Positions 23,302 through 34,770 of a stretch of 64,000 nt of DNA are shown one piece after another. Position numbers and translations under genes: made by a program. Each line of letters begins with the position of its first letter. The stretch's first letter is position 1. The notes under the pieces are model-generated. The model was not told where the DNA came from. It did no database searches and worked only from the letters and a program-made list of their open reading frames with translations. The DNA comes from Pholiota molesta (Eukaryota > Basidiomycota > Agaricomycetes > Agaricales > Strophariaceae): the NCBI GenBank assembly GCA_014925825.1, contig JACGCK010000007.1, positions 372,001 through 436,000 on the forward strand, written 5' to 3'.

Positions 23302-25082
23302 ATGCCTTCCACGACAAGTCCCCCGGTCCAACAGCAATGTAGATGCACCACCCGCGCCGCCGGGAACAGCGCCGCGTACCGCCCATCCATCTTCCTCCTT
23401 TTCGCGCTCATTATCTGGACTGCAATATCTGCTATATCAGAGGTGTTAATCCCCATCCTCGCAGTCTTCTTCTCCATCGTCACCTATGTTCCGACGCTCC
23501 ACTACGCCACGAAGGCGATCGTGCGCCGGTATGTAGAGGGTGCGGATACGCGCAGGGCATCGCGCCGAGCGAGGCTGTTGACGGTATCTTGGGTTCTGAA
23601 TGTGGGAGCGCATGTAGGACTACGGTGGACATACAGACGGGATACCTTGTCGGTAATTTTCCTGCTTCCAATGTTTCCTGGGAGTCAGGGTATTCTGGTG
23701 ATGATGGCCATCGCATTTCGATATACGATAGACAGCTATATGATGGAAAGAGAACAACGTCTCCGCGTTGCTCGAGATGATGGAGAGGCAACACTGTAAG
23801 TGGATGGCGTGCGTCTAATGTGTTCATTCGTTGACTTGAATTGTCTCACCAGCGTTGAAGCCCCGCCTGTCCTTGGGGCGGCGAGAAATGATTTATATCA
23901 AGAAGATTTGGAGCCTGCGATAGAAACTGCTGCCTCCACCTCCGCATTACCTTCCGCCGTCCCTCTTTATCAGCCCTCAATACCGCTCCTCCTCATATCT
24001 ATATCACTATTATTATGCACCCTCGTTTTGGATTTCCAAGACCACTCCAAGCACTCAACTCTAAGTTTAGCGATTGTCGCATCCATCCAGACGTATATCC
24101 CAACTCTTCTGCTTCACAGCTACATCATCCTTCAGATTCTGCGAAGAGATATCGCAGACGCATTGCAAGGTAGCACAGTGATTGCGGGGCTCTCGTTTGA
24201 TTTGATACCAGTCTGGCTTGGAACGCGAGGGTTCATGGAGTACATGCAATATTCGAGATCGGATGGGGTATTTGTGGACCCAATCCGTATGGTACCTGGC
24301 GGTGTTGAAGTCTTATTGGCAGTGTATTTTGCTGTACGATATACTCGTAGTGTTTATGCCGAGAGGAGACGCCGAATCGAAATGGGTATAATGTGCGTCG
24401 ATTCGCTCTTTTCTTTCGCTTCACGGAATTCTCACTAGCACTATAGGGATGATGATTTAGGAGAACCAACGTACGTCTCTCAAAACACAAGAGGTAGAAA
24501 ATACTCTAAAGTACATCAATATTCAGCGATAACCTTGAAGTGCCTTTAAGCGCTACGCAACCGACCGTCGACCCTCTCGGAGAATCAGAATTAGAAACCT
24601 ATTATCACCCTTCCCCAATCCTTCTCGTCATCTCTGTCATCCTATCCACAACATGTCTAATTATCGAGTCTCTCGCCGAGCCCGTCTGTGGAGTTCCCAT
24701 GTCCGCCATCGTCTACGCGCCCACCATACTCCTCCACCTGCATCTTATCTATCAACAATACCGCCGTCCAAATCCAAGTTCAAGCGCCACGCCCCTCCAG
24801 AAGTTTAGCAAATCAATGGAACGCTCAATGCAGCTATGCCTCGTATGGCTTCTGACGCAGGCGTTCTATGTATTTGTCTGGCCGTTGAGCCCGCATTTAG
24901 AGCGGAGGGTTATGAACCCGTGGGTTAGGTGGTCTGAGGTAGTGTTGATTGTCTACATCGCTGCGTGCTATGTCAGGGATCGACAGATGCGAGATTCGGT
25001 GGGTAGCATTAGACTTCCACCTGACATCGAGGGAGGTGATGCTTCTATTGGTGAGCCTTCTGCTATAGATAGCCATCAATAG
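23302..25082 (+). CDS. Multi-pass membrane protein with three 4-TM repeats, copy 2
   Basis: Unnamed protein of about 537 aa. Exons: 23302-23795, 23853-24392, a 24-nt microexon 24447-24470, and 24527-25082; the sum is divisible by three. Each large exon encodes a similar unit of about 150-180 residues with about four hydrophobic segments: PSI-x-LL followed by a long TM, then Y-x-PT-[IL]-x-x (YVPTLHYATKAIVRR; YIPTLLLHSYIILQILRR; YAPTILLHLHLIYQQYRR), a third TM after a basic/polar loop, and a fourth ending RYT or YVRDRQ. So it appears to be a 12-TM protein made by internal triplication. No transporter or GPCR signature is recognised. Tandem with copies at 22282 and 25481. Confidence 0.75.
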
Positions 25083-25480
25083 CCTCCTCACGATACGGAT
25101 AATTGGAGCTACTACTGCATATACTATTTCGATACCTAATATAAGGCACTTGATGACTGGTAGGAAATAATACCTCAGGTTACCTCTCAGAATTAGCCAC
25201 TACGAGATCACATGTGCGCAGATTCCTCGGACATCCTTTCGACGCAGTATCTCTGCAATGTTGCCAACTATACTCGCCATCGCGCGCAGTCTCGCTCTGA
25301 TATCGATGCTGTGCAAGGATACTACTATCTATTGTGCCTTCAATCAATGATCCCAACCGCCATGCCCTGTCCTCTTGCCTCCTACATACTTAAACATCGT
25401 CATCCAAATTCCTTCTCCTAGTCCAATAACAACAACGAAGTTCCACCAGTACTAGCGCCAGCAACGCCGGCGGCAGTACC
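25083..25480. other. Spacer upstream of 12-TM copy 3
   Basis: No separate gene. Bases 25375-25415 align with the sequence around the start codon of copy 2, but the ATG is replaced here (ccaaattcc against ccagatgcc) and stops follow in that frame. Copy 3 therefore probably starts further in. Confidence 0.55.
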
Positions 25481-27234
25481 ATGTCAGGGTGCCACCCATC
25501 CGTCTTTCTCCTATGCACTCTCGTATTCTGGACGGGAATATCCGCTATAACTGAGATGATAATCCCCTTCGACGCGATCCTCTTCGCCATCATGACCTAC
25601 GCTCCGACGCTGCACTTCGCCACCCAGGCGATCGTGCGCCGGAGCGTAGGTGGCGTCCAAGCCCTGGATACGCGCAAGGCGTCGCGCCGAGCGAGGCTGT
25701 TGACGGTGTCTTGGGTTTTGAACGTGGGGATACATGTAGGTTTGTGGTGGGTGGACAGGCGTGAGGCGCTTGCGGGGATTTTTCTGCTGCCGACGCTTCC
25801 TGGGAGTCAGGTTATTCTGGTGATGATGTTTATCGTGTCTCGGTATACGATGGATAATTATATGATGGGAAGAGAACAATGTCTCCGTGTTGCTCGAGGC
25901 AGTGAAGTGGCAACGCTGTAAGTGAACAGCGCGCGTCTAATTTATTCATTCGCTGACTTTAATTTATCTCTCCAGCGTTGGAGCCGCCGCTCTCCTTCAG
26001 GCTAATGGGCCAGCGAGAAATGATATGAGTGTATTTCCACATCAAGAAGACTCAGAGTCTGCGCTAGAAACTGCAGCCTCCACCGCCGCATCACCTCCCG
26101 CTGTTGTCCCTCTTTACCAGCCCTCAATACCGCTCCTCCTCATATCTATATCACTATTATTATGCACTCTCGTTTTGGATCTCCAAGACCACTCCACGCA
26201 CTCAACTCTAATTTTAGCGATTGTCGCATCCATCCAGGCATATATCCCAACTCTTCTACTACACAGCTACATCATTTTTCAGATTCTGCGAAGAGATATC
26301 GCAGACGCATTGCAACGTAACACATTAATTGCGGGGCTCTCATTTGATTTGATACCGCTCTGGCTTGGAACGCGAGGGTTCATGGCGTACACGCAATATA
26401 CAAGCTCGAACAATGATGGAGTACTTGTAGACCCGATCCGTATAGTACCTGGCGCTGTAGAAGTCCTATTGGCAGCGTATTTCGCTGTACGATATACTCG
26501 GAGTACTTATGCAGAGAGGAGACGCCGAATTGGTATGGGCATAATGTGCGTCGATTCGGTTTTTTCTTTCGCTTCACGGAATTCTCACTAGCACTACAGG
26601 GATGGTGATTTAGGAGAACCAACGTACGTCTTTCTAAACACAATGAGGGTAGAAAATACTCTGAAGTACATCAATAATTAGCGATAACCTTGAAGTGCCT
26701 TTGAGCGCTACGCAACCGACCGTAGACCCTCTCGGAGAACCAGAATTTGAAACTTATTATCACCCTTCCCCAATTCTTCTCGTCATCTCGGTCATCCTAT
26801 CAACGACATGTCTCATCATCGAATCTCTCGCCGAGCCCGTCTGTGGAGTTCCCATGTCTGCCATCGTATACGCGCCCACCATACTCTTCCACCTTCACCT
26901 TATTTACCAACAATACCGTCGCGCAAATCCTAGTTCAAGCAACCCGCCAATGCAAGAATCTGACAAATCAATGGAACGCTCACTGCAGCTATGCCTCATA
27001 TGGCTTCTGACGCAGGCGTTCTACGTATTTGTCTGGCCGGTCAGCCAGTATTTAAAGCGGGAGGTTATGAACCCGTGGGTTAGGTCGTCTGAGGTGGTCT
27101 TGATCATCTACCTTGCTGTGCGCTATGTCGGGGATCGAGAGCTTCGAAATTCTGGGGCTATTAGGCTTCCACCCGACACCGAACAAGGCGATGCTCCTAA
27201 TATTGGGGCCTCTTCAGCTGGTGCCTCTCAATAA
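25481..27234 (+). CDS. Multi-pass membrane protein with three 4-TM repeats, copy 3
   Basis: Closest paralogue of the gene at 23302, about 527 aa. Exons: 25481-25917, 25976-26545, a 24-nt microexon 26600-26623, and 26682-27234; the sum is divisible by three. The three repeats and motifs YAPTLHFATQAIVRR, YIPTLLLHSYIIFQILRR and YAPTILFHLHLIYQQYRR are kept. The start at 25481 is the first in-frame ATG, because the ATG position used by copy 2 has mutated. The N-tail is thus about 24 residues shorter, but all predicted membrane segments remain. The introns and microexon are almost the same as in copy 2, pointing to recent duplication. Function unknown. Confidence 0.73.
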
Positions 27235-27499
27235 TTCTTTGGCACTACAAATTATCAGAGCGACTTGTACTGTATACGCAGGTAGGGAGAAGCTATTCTA
27301 AAAATAGATCCAAAGTTACGCTCGAAACCGCTTCGAAACTCGAAAGTGTCTAACGTTCAGGGATCCCGCTCTTAGACAAGGTTCGAGCGCTTTGAGCCCT
27401 AGTGAGGATGGAAATTTAGTTATGCCAACAATTACAGTACAAGATATTACACCAAGCACATTATTTCGACAGTTCTCTTGTCATTGCTCAATCAATTTA

Positions 27500-28108
27500 T
27501 TAATATGTAAACCACCCCTTGGGTTGGTCGATTTGCTCCTCCGGCAGCTCACCATCGCGCTTCTTGCGCAAGGTCTCCAAGATACCTTTCACACCCTCAA
27601 CATCCCCGACACTCGCCTTCCCATCATACCAGTCGACGACAATCGGCCATTTCAACACATTGGGATTGCGCTGCGCCAATTCAGCGATGGCGTCCACCGT
27701 ACTTGGGACTTCGCTGCCGCTCGGAGCTGAAGGGCGCACGGAAAGGAAGACCATTGATGGATTAATGGCCTTGGGTGAGAGGTAGGAGAGGATGGTGTTG
27801 AGTTGGTCTGAAGTTGGTGGAGATTCTACGACGTCGAGATTGAATTCTAGAGGTTTCTTCTTGTCGCTATCTGGGGGATATGGATTCGACAGGGACGATT
27901 TGAGTAATGACAGCGCTTTCGTGGATGGAGGAGAGGATGGGTGATGGCTTTGAAAGAAATACTTAAGCTTTAAAACAAGGAAGGTACGCAAGACTCCGAG
28001 TCTTCCACGTACAAGATTGAGATTTCAGGCTGTGGCGCATGGATCAGCAAATCATGTAGAGAGATATGTAAACTTTAGTACCAGCTTTCTTTTGAAGGAG
28101 TTGAACAT
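27500..28108 (-). CDS. FMP46-like putative redox protein (DUF1687)
   Basis: 163 aa, thioredoxin-like fold family represented by yeast mitochondrial Fmp46 (YKR049C). Three exons: 28082-28108, a 17-nt microexon 28013-28029, and 27500-27947 (sum divisible by three). The splice gives PEISIFHHPSSPPSTKALSL, the family N-terminus. Later motifs are ESPPTSDQLNTILSYL, KWPIVVDWYDGKASVGD, and the C-terminal KGWFTY. The usual redox cysteine of thioredoxins is not seen; HHPSSPPS sits in that position. Mitochondrial location is inferred from the yeast family member. Divergent from the rhodanese gene. Confidence 0.82.
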
Positions 28109-28521
28109 TTTCGATGGATCAAGTTGATATGTTTGGGGGCAAAGGACAGAAGAGTTAGGAGATGCGGCGGCATGAGGCGGCAGAGTCCAGTGCGTATTTT
28201 GTTTAGTAGGGAAGTTGTCACCAAACATCTGGCTATAGATCCGGCCCGGGATAGTCAACACCCTTCGCCTCATGGCATTCAACTCCAACTTCTATCTGAC
28301 TCTACCACCAGCGCTAGTTCCAACTTCAACAGAGAAAAGGTTTCTCTGTAGGAGTATTTGACACCTTTTTTTTTAGCATGGAAGCTAACCAACCCAATTC
28401 GCAGGTTAACACTTCGTTTTATTTTGTTGAAACTTGAGCTGCGAACTTGCCTGAACCCTCGGTGATTATCTGGCTTCCACTGGATAAACTTGGGATAAGC
28501 CCGACCGCGCAACAAGACGAA
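28109..28521. promoter_or_regulatory. Shared upstream region of divergent genes
   Basis: 413 bp between the FMP46-like and rhodanese start codons. No clear TATA box; no other gene seen. Confidence 0.35.
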
Positions 28522-29699
28522 ATGATAGGATTTAGAACTTCTGTTCCGCAGAGCCCGTCTACTCGATCCAGGAGGAGCAGCACGACAGGCGCAGCATCAG
28601 TGATTAACAGTGCTGCACTCGTGCCCAGAAATCATGGACCCGCGCTTCGCACTCTCGACGAAGTGCGCGAGCAAGTCTCCCAAGAAATAGCCGTTCACAC
28701 CATCACAAAAGCACAAGTGCAAGATGGTATGCAAGCTCATTACTTATCCCCTCCTTCCATCGCATTACCAGAAATTGACGCGTTATCTCTTCCAAGGCGT
28801 ACGAATCGGCGTGAGACTGGTCATGTCGAAGGGTGAGGACGAAGGCTTCCTCAGGCAAGTCGCCGCGCACATCAGACAGCAACTGCTCCTGCACAACCAC
28901 CTCTTCGCCGTCGCCACAACCGCACAATCCGCCAAGTCTACCCCGAGCACGCTCCTCATATGCGGCTCGTCCCCGGACTACGTGCAGCGCGCGGTGCTGC
29001 TCGCCAGCTCCAAGTTCATCGGCCGGATCGTCGACGCGGAGAACGAGGACGACCTGTGGGCGGCGACCGTGACGGATCTCGGCACGTATCTCTACGACGA
29101 GGACGCGCTGTGGGACGTCGTGCGCAAGGCCGCGAGGGCGCCGATGGACCCGCTGCTGCCGCCCCCCGGCGCGAAGGGCATCGACGAGATCCTGGCCCAG
29201 GCTCGTGCTAAGCTGCAGCGCATCAGCGCTGAGCAGGCTCTGGAGGAGCTCCGGGAGTCCCAAGTGGGCGCGCCTACCTTTTTGGTCGACATTCGCCCCC
29301 AGGAGCAGCGCGAGCGCGAGGGAGGTATCCTCGGGTCGCTGATTATCGAGCGCAACGTCCTGGAGTGGAGGTTCGATCCTAGGTGTGCGTCGCGGCTCGC
29401 CATCGCGGACAGATACGACCTACGGATTATCATATTCTGCCAGGAAGGATATACTTCGAGGTGAGTATTACCTTTCAGCCTGCGTTTGCAGATCAGACGA
29501 ATGCGGCCAATACTAATTGGAACCGGGATTCAAACTCTCCTTTTACAGCCTCGCAGCTTATTCCCTGCACCAAATTGGGTTGCTGAACGCGACGGATATC
29601 ATTGGCGGATACGAGGCCTGGAAGAACGCAGGCCTCCCCATCGATCTCGACCGACGGGAATCTCGCTCACTCGCATCGCTTGCGGGCTCTTTCGTCTGA
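28522..29699 (+). CDS. Rhodanese-domain protein with unassigned N-terminal domain
   Basis: 339 aa from three exons: 28522-28726, 28797-29460, 29549-29699 (sum divisible by three). Residues from about 235 on form a rhodanese fold: FLVDIRPQEQRE, LIIERNVLEWRFDP, LRIIIFCQEGYTSSLAA with the catalytic Cys, and IGGYEAWKNAGLPIDLD. The CxEGYxSS loop and the ERNVLEWR stretch are those of the small rhodaneses common in actinobacteria, so bacterial origin of this domain is possible. The N-terminal 200 residues (GVRIGVRLVMSKGEDEGFL, LLICGSSPDYVQRAVLLASS, KFIGRIVDAENEDDLW) look like a folded alpha/beta domain that I cannot name. Sulfur transfer is the family activity; the substrate is unknown. Confidence 0.8.
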
Positions 29700-30532
29700 C
29701 AGGCAGCGATAAACCATAATCCAGCGGAGTCATCCATCATTCCAACTCGTGGGGGCAGCCAATCACCACCCATGGTTTCTCCGCGCACTTGCTTGTGAAC
29801 TGGCACGGTGACACTTGCAAGCCGCCAATTGGGCACCTTGGGCAAATAAGATTTGATCACTGGACTCGTGATAAACTACAGCGCCTGTCATTGGCCATGC
29901 GGGTACCACACACAGGTGATGAACGGACATCGGACACAGAGGTTGCCTAAATTCTATGTGGGGTTTGCTTTCAATTGGTAGTCCTAAATACGTCCGTTAG
30001 TGTCGCAGTGGTAGCGATAGTGTCTTAACCGGATGTCCAATGGGGGGGCCGGTAAGACTTGTATTATGTGCTCATCCTCTGCCGTTCGACCTTGGCTCAC
30101 ACCGCATCAATGAGGCATAGAGTTGCCGTAGCTATCTCCAATGCAAACCCGTCGAAGCACGCCTCTGACAGGGAGCCAATTCAAGTCAGTTTATGAGAAT
30201 GTAAATGACAAAGTCACCTAGGTAATAAGTATTCCGTTGAATCCAATCTCTCTCAAGTGAAATGGGAATATTCCCTGATAAGTCCTGATGCCTGGGCAAT
30301 CGGGAGGGAGCCAGAAACACTGATCATGATCAGAGTAAGAAGCGAGATTTTTATCTCGACGATACATATTATCAGATAGATAGATAGATACCCTCAAGAA
30401 ATCCAAATAGATACTCCAGTATCTACACAATACAATGACTTTATATACGCCATACACGTGTAGAATTAACCCAAAAACAAATCCATACCAATACAGTGGA
30501 CCGACAAGTTGACAGAAGAACAACTCTGTCGC
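29700..30532. other. Intergenic between convergent genes
   Basis: No supported gene. Contains a G7 run near 30041 and a short (GATA)n microsatellite near 30375-30390. A 101-codon minus-strand frame at 30218-30523 is hydrophobic but looks like the 3' flank of Vps36. Confidence 0.45.
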
Positions 30533-32577
30533 TTATTCCTGCCCGTCCCAAACATATCCCACAAAAATATTCGTCCACCAGCGAACTTCTACGCCCGTTC
30601 CAACCTCGCCACCCACTATAGCGGCACTGCTGTCATCCCTACAAACACCGCCGTCCTGCTCAGCCGCATCAATCATTTCCGAAACTAGCGCGACGGTGAG
30701 GTGCTCTTCCTCAGAGACCTCGAGCGTCGTCCGAGGGCCGGACATCAAGAGGTAGCTCGAGAGCCGCGACGCGAACGCGGCGGCGCTGTACGGCGGCGTG
30801 TGCAGCACGTTCAGGCCCGACTCAAAGGCGCGATGGCGGATCGTGGGACTGGTGTGCGCGGGAAGGTGTGGTAGGACCTGGAGGAACGTCGATGGTGGGA
30901 TGAGGGCTGTCATAAGAAAGGAAAGGGAAAAGCCATGGCGCGGTTCCTTAGTATGAATAGCAGGAACTCTAAATATATATGTGAAAACACGTACCGACAC
31001 CTCTGGCGCGATTCCAACCACCCCATACTTCGTCCAGGGCAATGATACCGCGGTCTTTCATCATACCGCTGGTAATTATATCGCCTCTGTTGGCGTGTGC
31101 AGGGCCTTGCAGCACACGCGCGAGCTCACGCGCAAGCTCGTTGTACCACGCCCGCTCGTTCTCCATCATGTCGAGCGTCACGGGCGTGTTCGCGATCTGC
31201 AAGCCCAGCTGCGACAGAGAAGACCGGATGAACGTTGCTTCTTCGGGTTCTGCGACTGTCAAGGACTGCCCATACATAGAATCCGCGCCTCGTTGGGCGG
31301 CTGTGGCTGCTGCTGCTGACAATTTTTCATTGAGCTCCGCAGCCAGCTTCACCATATCTTTGGCTTTCACCATAAGGGCCTCGAGGTCCTGCAATGCATC
31401 GTTCATGTGAGTTTCCCTACCCTTGGCCGAGTTTTCCACCGTCCTGAGAATACCAGCTATTTTAGAGTGACAAAAATAAGCAGTATTTTCGTTTCCTTAT
31501 ATATATATATAAAGCACGTACATATTCCTGACCTGCCAGTCATGGTGCCATATCCAGAATCAGTGTCATTAGCGGCAGCTAGGGATGTGGGTTGAGGACC
31601 GCTTCCCTATAAATGAAACAAAGTCAGGAACGAGGGTGGAGTTGTATGCGTCGATCGTGTCATTCAAAAACATACCTCCCAGGCTTTGCTTTTGAGACTA
31701 CGTTTAAGTACAGCATACAGATGTTTCTCTCCACCTCGCCGAAAGCTGACCTTGATCATTTTGGCGGACGCGTCGTCATCGTCAGGATCAGGTGTAACCG
31801 GCCGTGAAGATGGTGCGGACCGGTAAGCGCCTGTTACCTGAGGAAGGTCGGTTGCGCAAATCTCGCATGATCGCAAGTAAGGGTGATTCAGAAAAGTGCA
31901 AGCGGGACATGGGATCGCTTGCTTGTAGCCACCAGCAGACAAAGGTATTGGAGGAGCCAAGTTGGGAGACGAAGATAAGACGGACGACGGGAGGGAGCTC
32001 GAAAGATGATTCGAAGATACCGAAGTAGTGGGCGTCGGAACCGCCGTGCGAGGAACCCCACATAAAGCACAAATACGGGCGGCGGTAGGGCTGAGACCTG
32101 GTGGATTTCGATACGCGCATACTTCACATTCCCAACTGTCGAATTGGGCATGTGCTCCGCCCGTATCAGTCGAGCCCGACGCAACGGGATCGCCAGTGAG
32201 ATGGCAGGTGACTTTGGGCGATGATTTAAACAGCCCCGCATAGTATTCCGTCTGTATAATACATGATAAATCCAGTTCGAATGACCTTGCGCCTGGGCGG
32301 TGCGCATCGATGTAGAACAGGCGGTGGCTCGTTATGTGAACGGTTCCGTTCTGGTGGTCCGGGGACTTCTGTGACCTGAGTTATTTCAATTGAAGGATGA
32401 AACGTATATCATGGAAAGATGGGGTGCGGCCAAGGTACGGCGACCAAATACGTGCTGTACTTACCCATCGTATATACCGACACTCTCCTGAGAGGCGAAG
32501 AGCTCTTCGTCGTTGTACAGTAGGGCTTGGATGGGTATTGTTCCATCGACTGATCGTGTGTAGCGTCGCAAGGACAT
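30533..32577 (-). CDS. VPS36: ESCRT-II subunit Vps36
   Basis: Endosomal sorting component that binds ubiquitin and phosphoinositide and links ESCRT-I to ESCRT-III. Exon 1 (start 32577) begins the GLUE domain (MSLRRYTRSVDGTIPIQALL, ELFASQESVGIYDG), continued by HQNGTVHITSHRLFYID. Two NZF zinc fingers are inserted in it, as in yeast Vps36: WECEVCAYRN...ICALCGVP and IPCPACTFLNHPYLRSCEIC. The GLUE end IKVSFRRGGEKHLYAVLKR follows. The C-terminal winged-helix region has SGISGILRTVENSAK, DALQDLEALMVKAKDMV, IIALDEVWGGWNRARG and LIPPSTFLQVLPHL. Introns follow GT-AG and keep frame. The polar stretch between zinc fingers is the expected linker. Confidence 0.92.
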
Positions 32578-33142
32578 GGCGAGGTGGACGTCAAGAGGAA
32601 TGTGCTCGTCGTCGTTGCATGGAGATTAGATACGTACGGAGGTCACATGCTCAGTGTATTCTGATCAATTCAACTTTTATTACACCTTGTATCTGACTTG
32701 TATTGATCTTATTCAAGTTTTTGACTGGTTTTTTGACTAGAATCCAATAGCTGCTACAGCCTCAAGGACGTATCACTGCGCCGCCTGGGTCTTCCAATGA
32801 GATGTGGGAACGCAGATGTATACCAAGGCCAAGGTGTGGTGCCCGGCAATCTGCGTTGGCCGTTAAGGTCTGTTAAGGTGCCAATATACCACGAGCCTCC
32901 GGGGCTCTTCGTTCTCATCCCTTTCCCGAGACTTCTGCGATCTCTGGCCCGGATAATTTGGCGCGTGGGCAAATGCCTTCGGACGATCTCTCTTAACTAG
33001 TTTGGCTTAGCATCTTTCAGATGAGGCCCCCCTCTCACGCCCATCCCCCTTCTCCAGATTACCCCAGCGTCATATCGTCTGTAGGATACTAGGCTGGCCA
33101 TTGGAGATTATTATCACGACGTCCAGGATACAGACTCTCGCT
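32578..33142. other. Intergenic, divergent upstream region
   Basis: Separates Vps36 (minus) from the membrane protein gene (plus). Only short unrecognised frames. Confidence 0.4.
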
Positions 33143-34770
33143 ATGTCGTACGTTCTGCCCTGCAGTCGCCGTTGCATCAACTGATCTTGTGAATGTGCTT
33201 GGTTACGGCAGAACTACGCTCAGGCTGCGCTCATTACTGCGCTTTACGATCATTCTGTCCTGCTGGTGCAGGCGCAACACTCTGCGCTTGCTGCAGAGAA
33301 CGTTACGGTTCTGGATACGGACCCTTCCATCGTCTACCAACCACCCGACTTGTGGTATGCAAGTACGATTATGTTCGTCATGTCTAAATCCCGGCAGCTC
33401 GACTTCGTTTCATGAAGCAATACATCCACCCGCCACCCCCGACACAGACGATGGTCCCACGAGCACAACAGGCCTTCTTCAACCGCTTCGAGTACGCAAA
33501 CCACAACGTCGACAACATCAACTGCCGATCCCGACAGCCATAAATCCACCCCCGGTGGGAAGACCTAGACGTTCGCTCGTCAGGCGAGTTCTTCCAAGGC
33601 TAGATCCCGATGATCCAGGCTTTGTGGATCCAACTGTTTCAATGGCACTCAATTTTACAGGCTCGTATCAACTTTGAGGGAAGTCATGCGTCTTCTTACA
33701 CTATTTTACCATCAGGAACCGCGGTATACATATTCGCCACCCAACCCCCAAACATCCCAAATGTCAATGAAACGTCTTCGAACACGAATTTAACCTTCTT
33801 TTTGGACAATACGCCAATGAGCCAGTGCAGCCATCGGATTCGACAAACCCAAATTATCTCGCGGGCAACTCGTTTTCTCCCAATCAGGTCTCGCGGATGG
33901 ACCCCACCAGCTCGTGGTCCAAGTCGGCCAAAATTCAACGTTTATCTTTGAACGTCTGATCTATACAATGGAAGAACAGGCTAGTCCTTCGACAAATCCG
34001 ATTCAGCAGAGCTCGCCAAGCCCATCTATGGACCCGTAAGTATCGAATCGTATGAATGTCGGCGATTCGTTTATCGTCCCTCGAACAATATGATAACGCT
34101 ATAATCTCTTACAGACAGGTCAAAAAGCACAACGTTGCAACTTTTGGAGGAGCAGTCGGTGGAAGCGTCGGCGTGCTGGCACTGTTCTCGCTTGGCCTCG
34201 CGCTGAGCATTATGCGGAGGCGGTACTTGGCGGCGAAGAGAGAGCAACGCGACCATGAATCGCTGCATACTAATGCATCCGACGATTCACCACATATGGT
34301 CGGTCCTGCCCCCTTCGTGCCGAGATATTTCCCAGATACCGTCATACCCTCGGAGCCTCCAACATACATGGCCTCACTAGCGTCCAATAACAACAACTCT
34401 ACGCTATTGGCTACGCTTCCTCTAGCAGCTTTGGCTCCACACAGCGATCATATGCGGACATTCCTCCCTCAGTCCCACCGCCACCGCTCGAGGACACGAT
34501 GATCCCACCCCCGCCCCCATTCCCGTCGCTATTTCCACACCACCGCTCATGCAGATCGAATCGATATCAGAAGAAGAAGGTGCGCTGCCCCCTTCAATAA
34601 CGGGAGCGGAACGATCTTCTCACAGCGCCATTTCCGTGGGTACAGAGTCTCTTAATTCTGCTGCAGCGCCTGAACTCGTGCCCCTTCTCCAGTCCGTCGA
34701 CGCTGCTGACGCCAGGCCGCGGTCACGAGCGTCCACCAGATCTGTTGCTGATCCCAGAGTCGGTGCCTAA
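33143..34770 (+). CDS. Single-pass membrane protein, basidiomycete ectodomain family
   Basis: Layout typical of an expanded basidiomycete family: extracellular beta-rich ectodomain, one TM, proline-rich cytoplasmic tail. Seen: ENVTVLDTDPSIVYQPPDLW, MALNFTGTAVYIFATQPP, NVNETSSNTNLTFFLDN (N-glycosylation sites), LVFSQSGLADGPHQLVVQVG, STFIFERLIYT, then after an intron at 34038-34113 the TM region GGAVGGSVGVLALFSLGLAL with RRRY stop-transfer, and a PPPP-rich tail. Four single-base deletions must be corrected, near 33811-33820, 33861-33872, 34419-34427 and 34520-34526. One intron (about 33662-33709) appears to start with GC, not GT. The 5' exon and signal peptide are unresolved, so the start is tentative. 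Function unknown. Confidence 0.55.

Larger units (their letters stand above)
23302..27234 (+). repeat. Tandem duplication of the 12-TM gene, unit about 2.2 kb
   Basis: Two intact copies and a deleted one at 22282 lie in the same orientation. The second and last exons of copies 2 and 3 are nearly identical over long stretches, while first exons and flanks differ more. Confidence 0.85.

Noticed and set aside
29995..30100. tRNA-like D-arm (cgcagtggtagcg) and a gttcgac T-loop-like word
   Set aside because: No cloverleaf can be formed: the acceptor and anticodon stems do not pair, and the spacing is wrong.
30218..30523. 101-codon hydrophobic ORF downstream of Vps36
   Set aside because: It lies in the 3' flank of Vps36 on the same strand, with AT-rich composition and no family resemblance.
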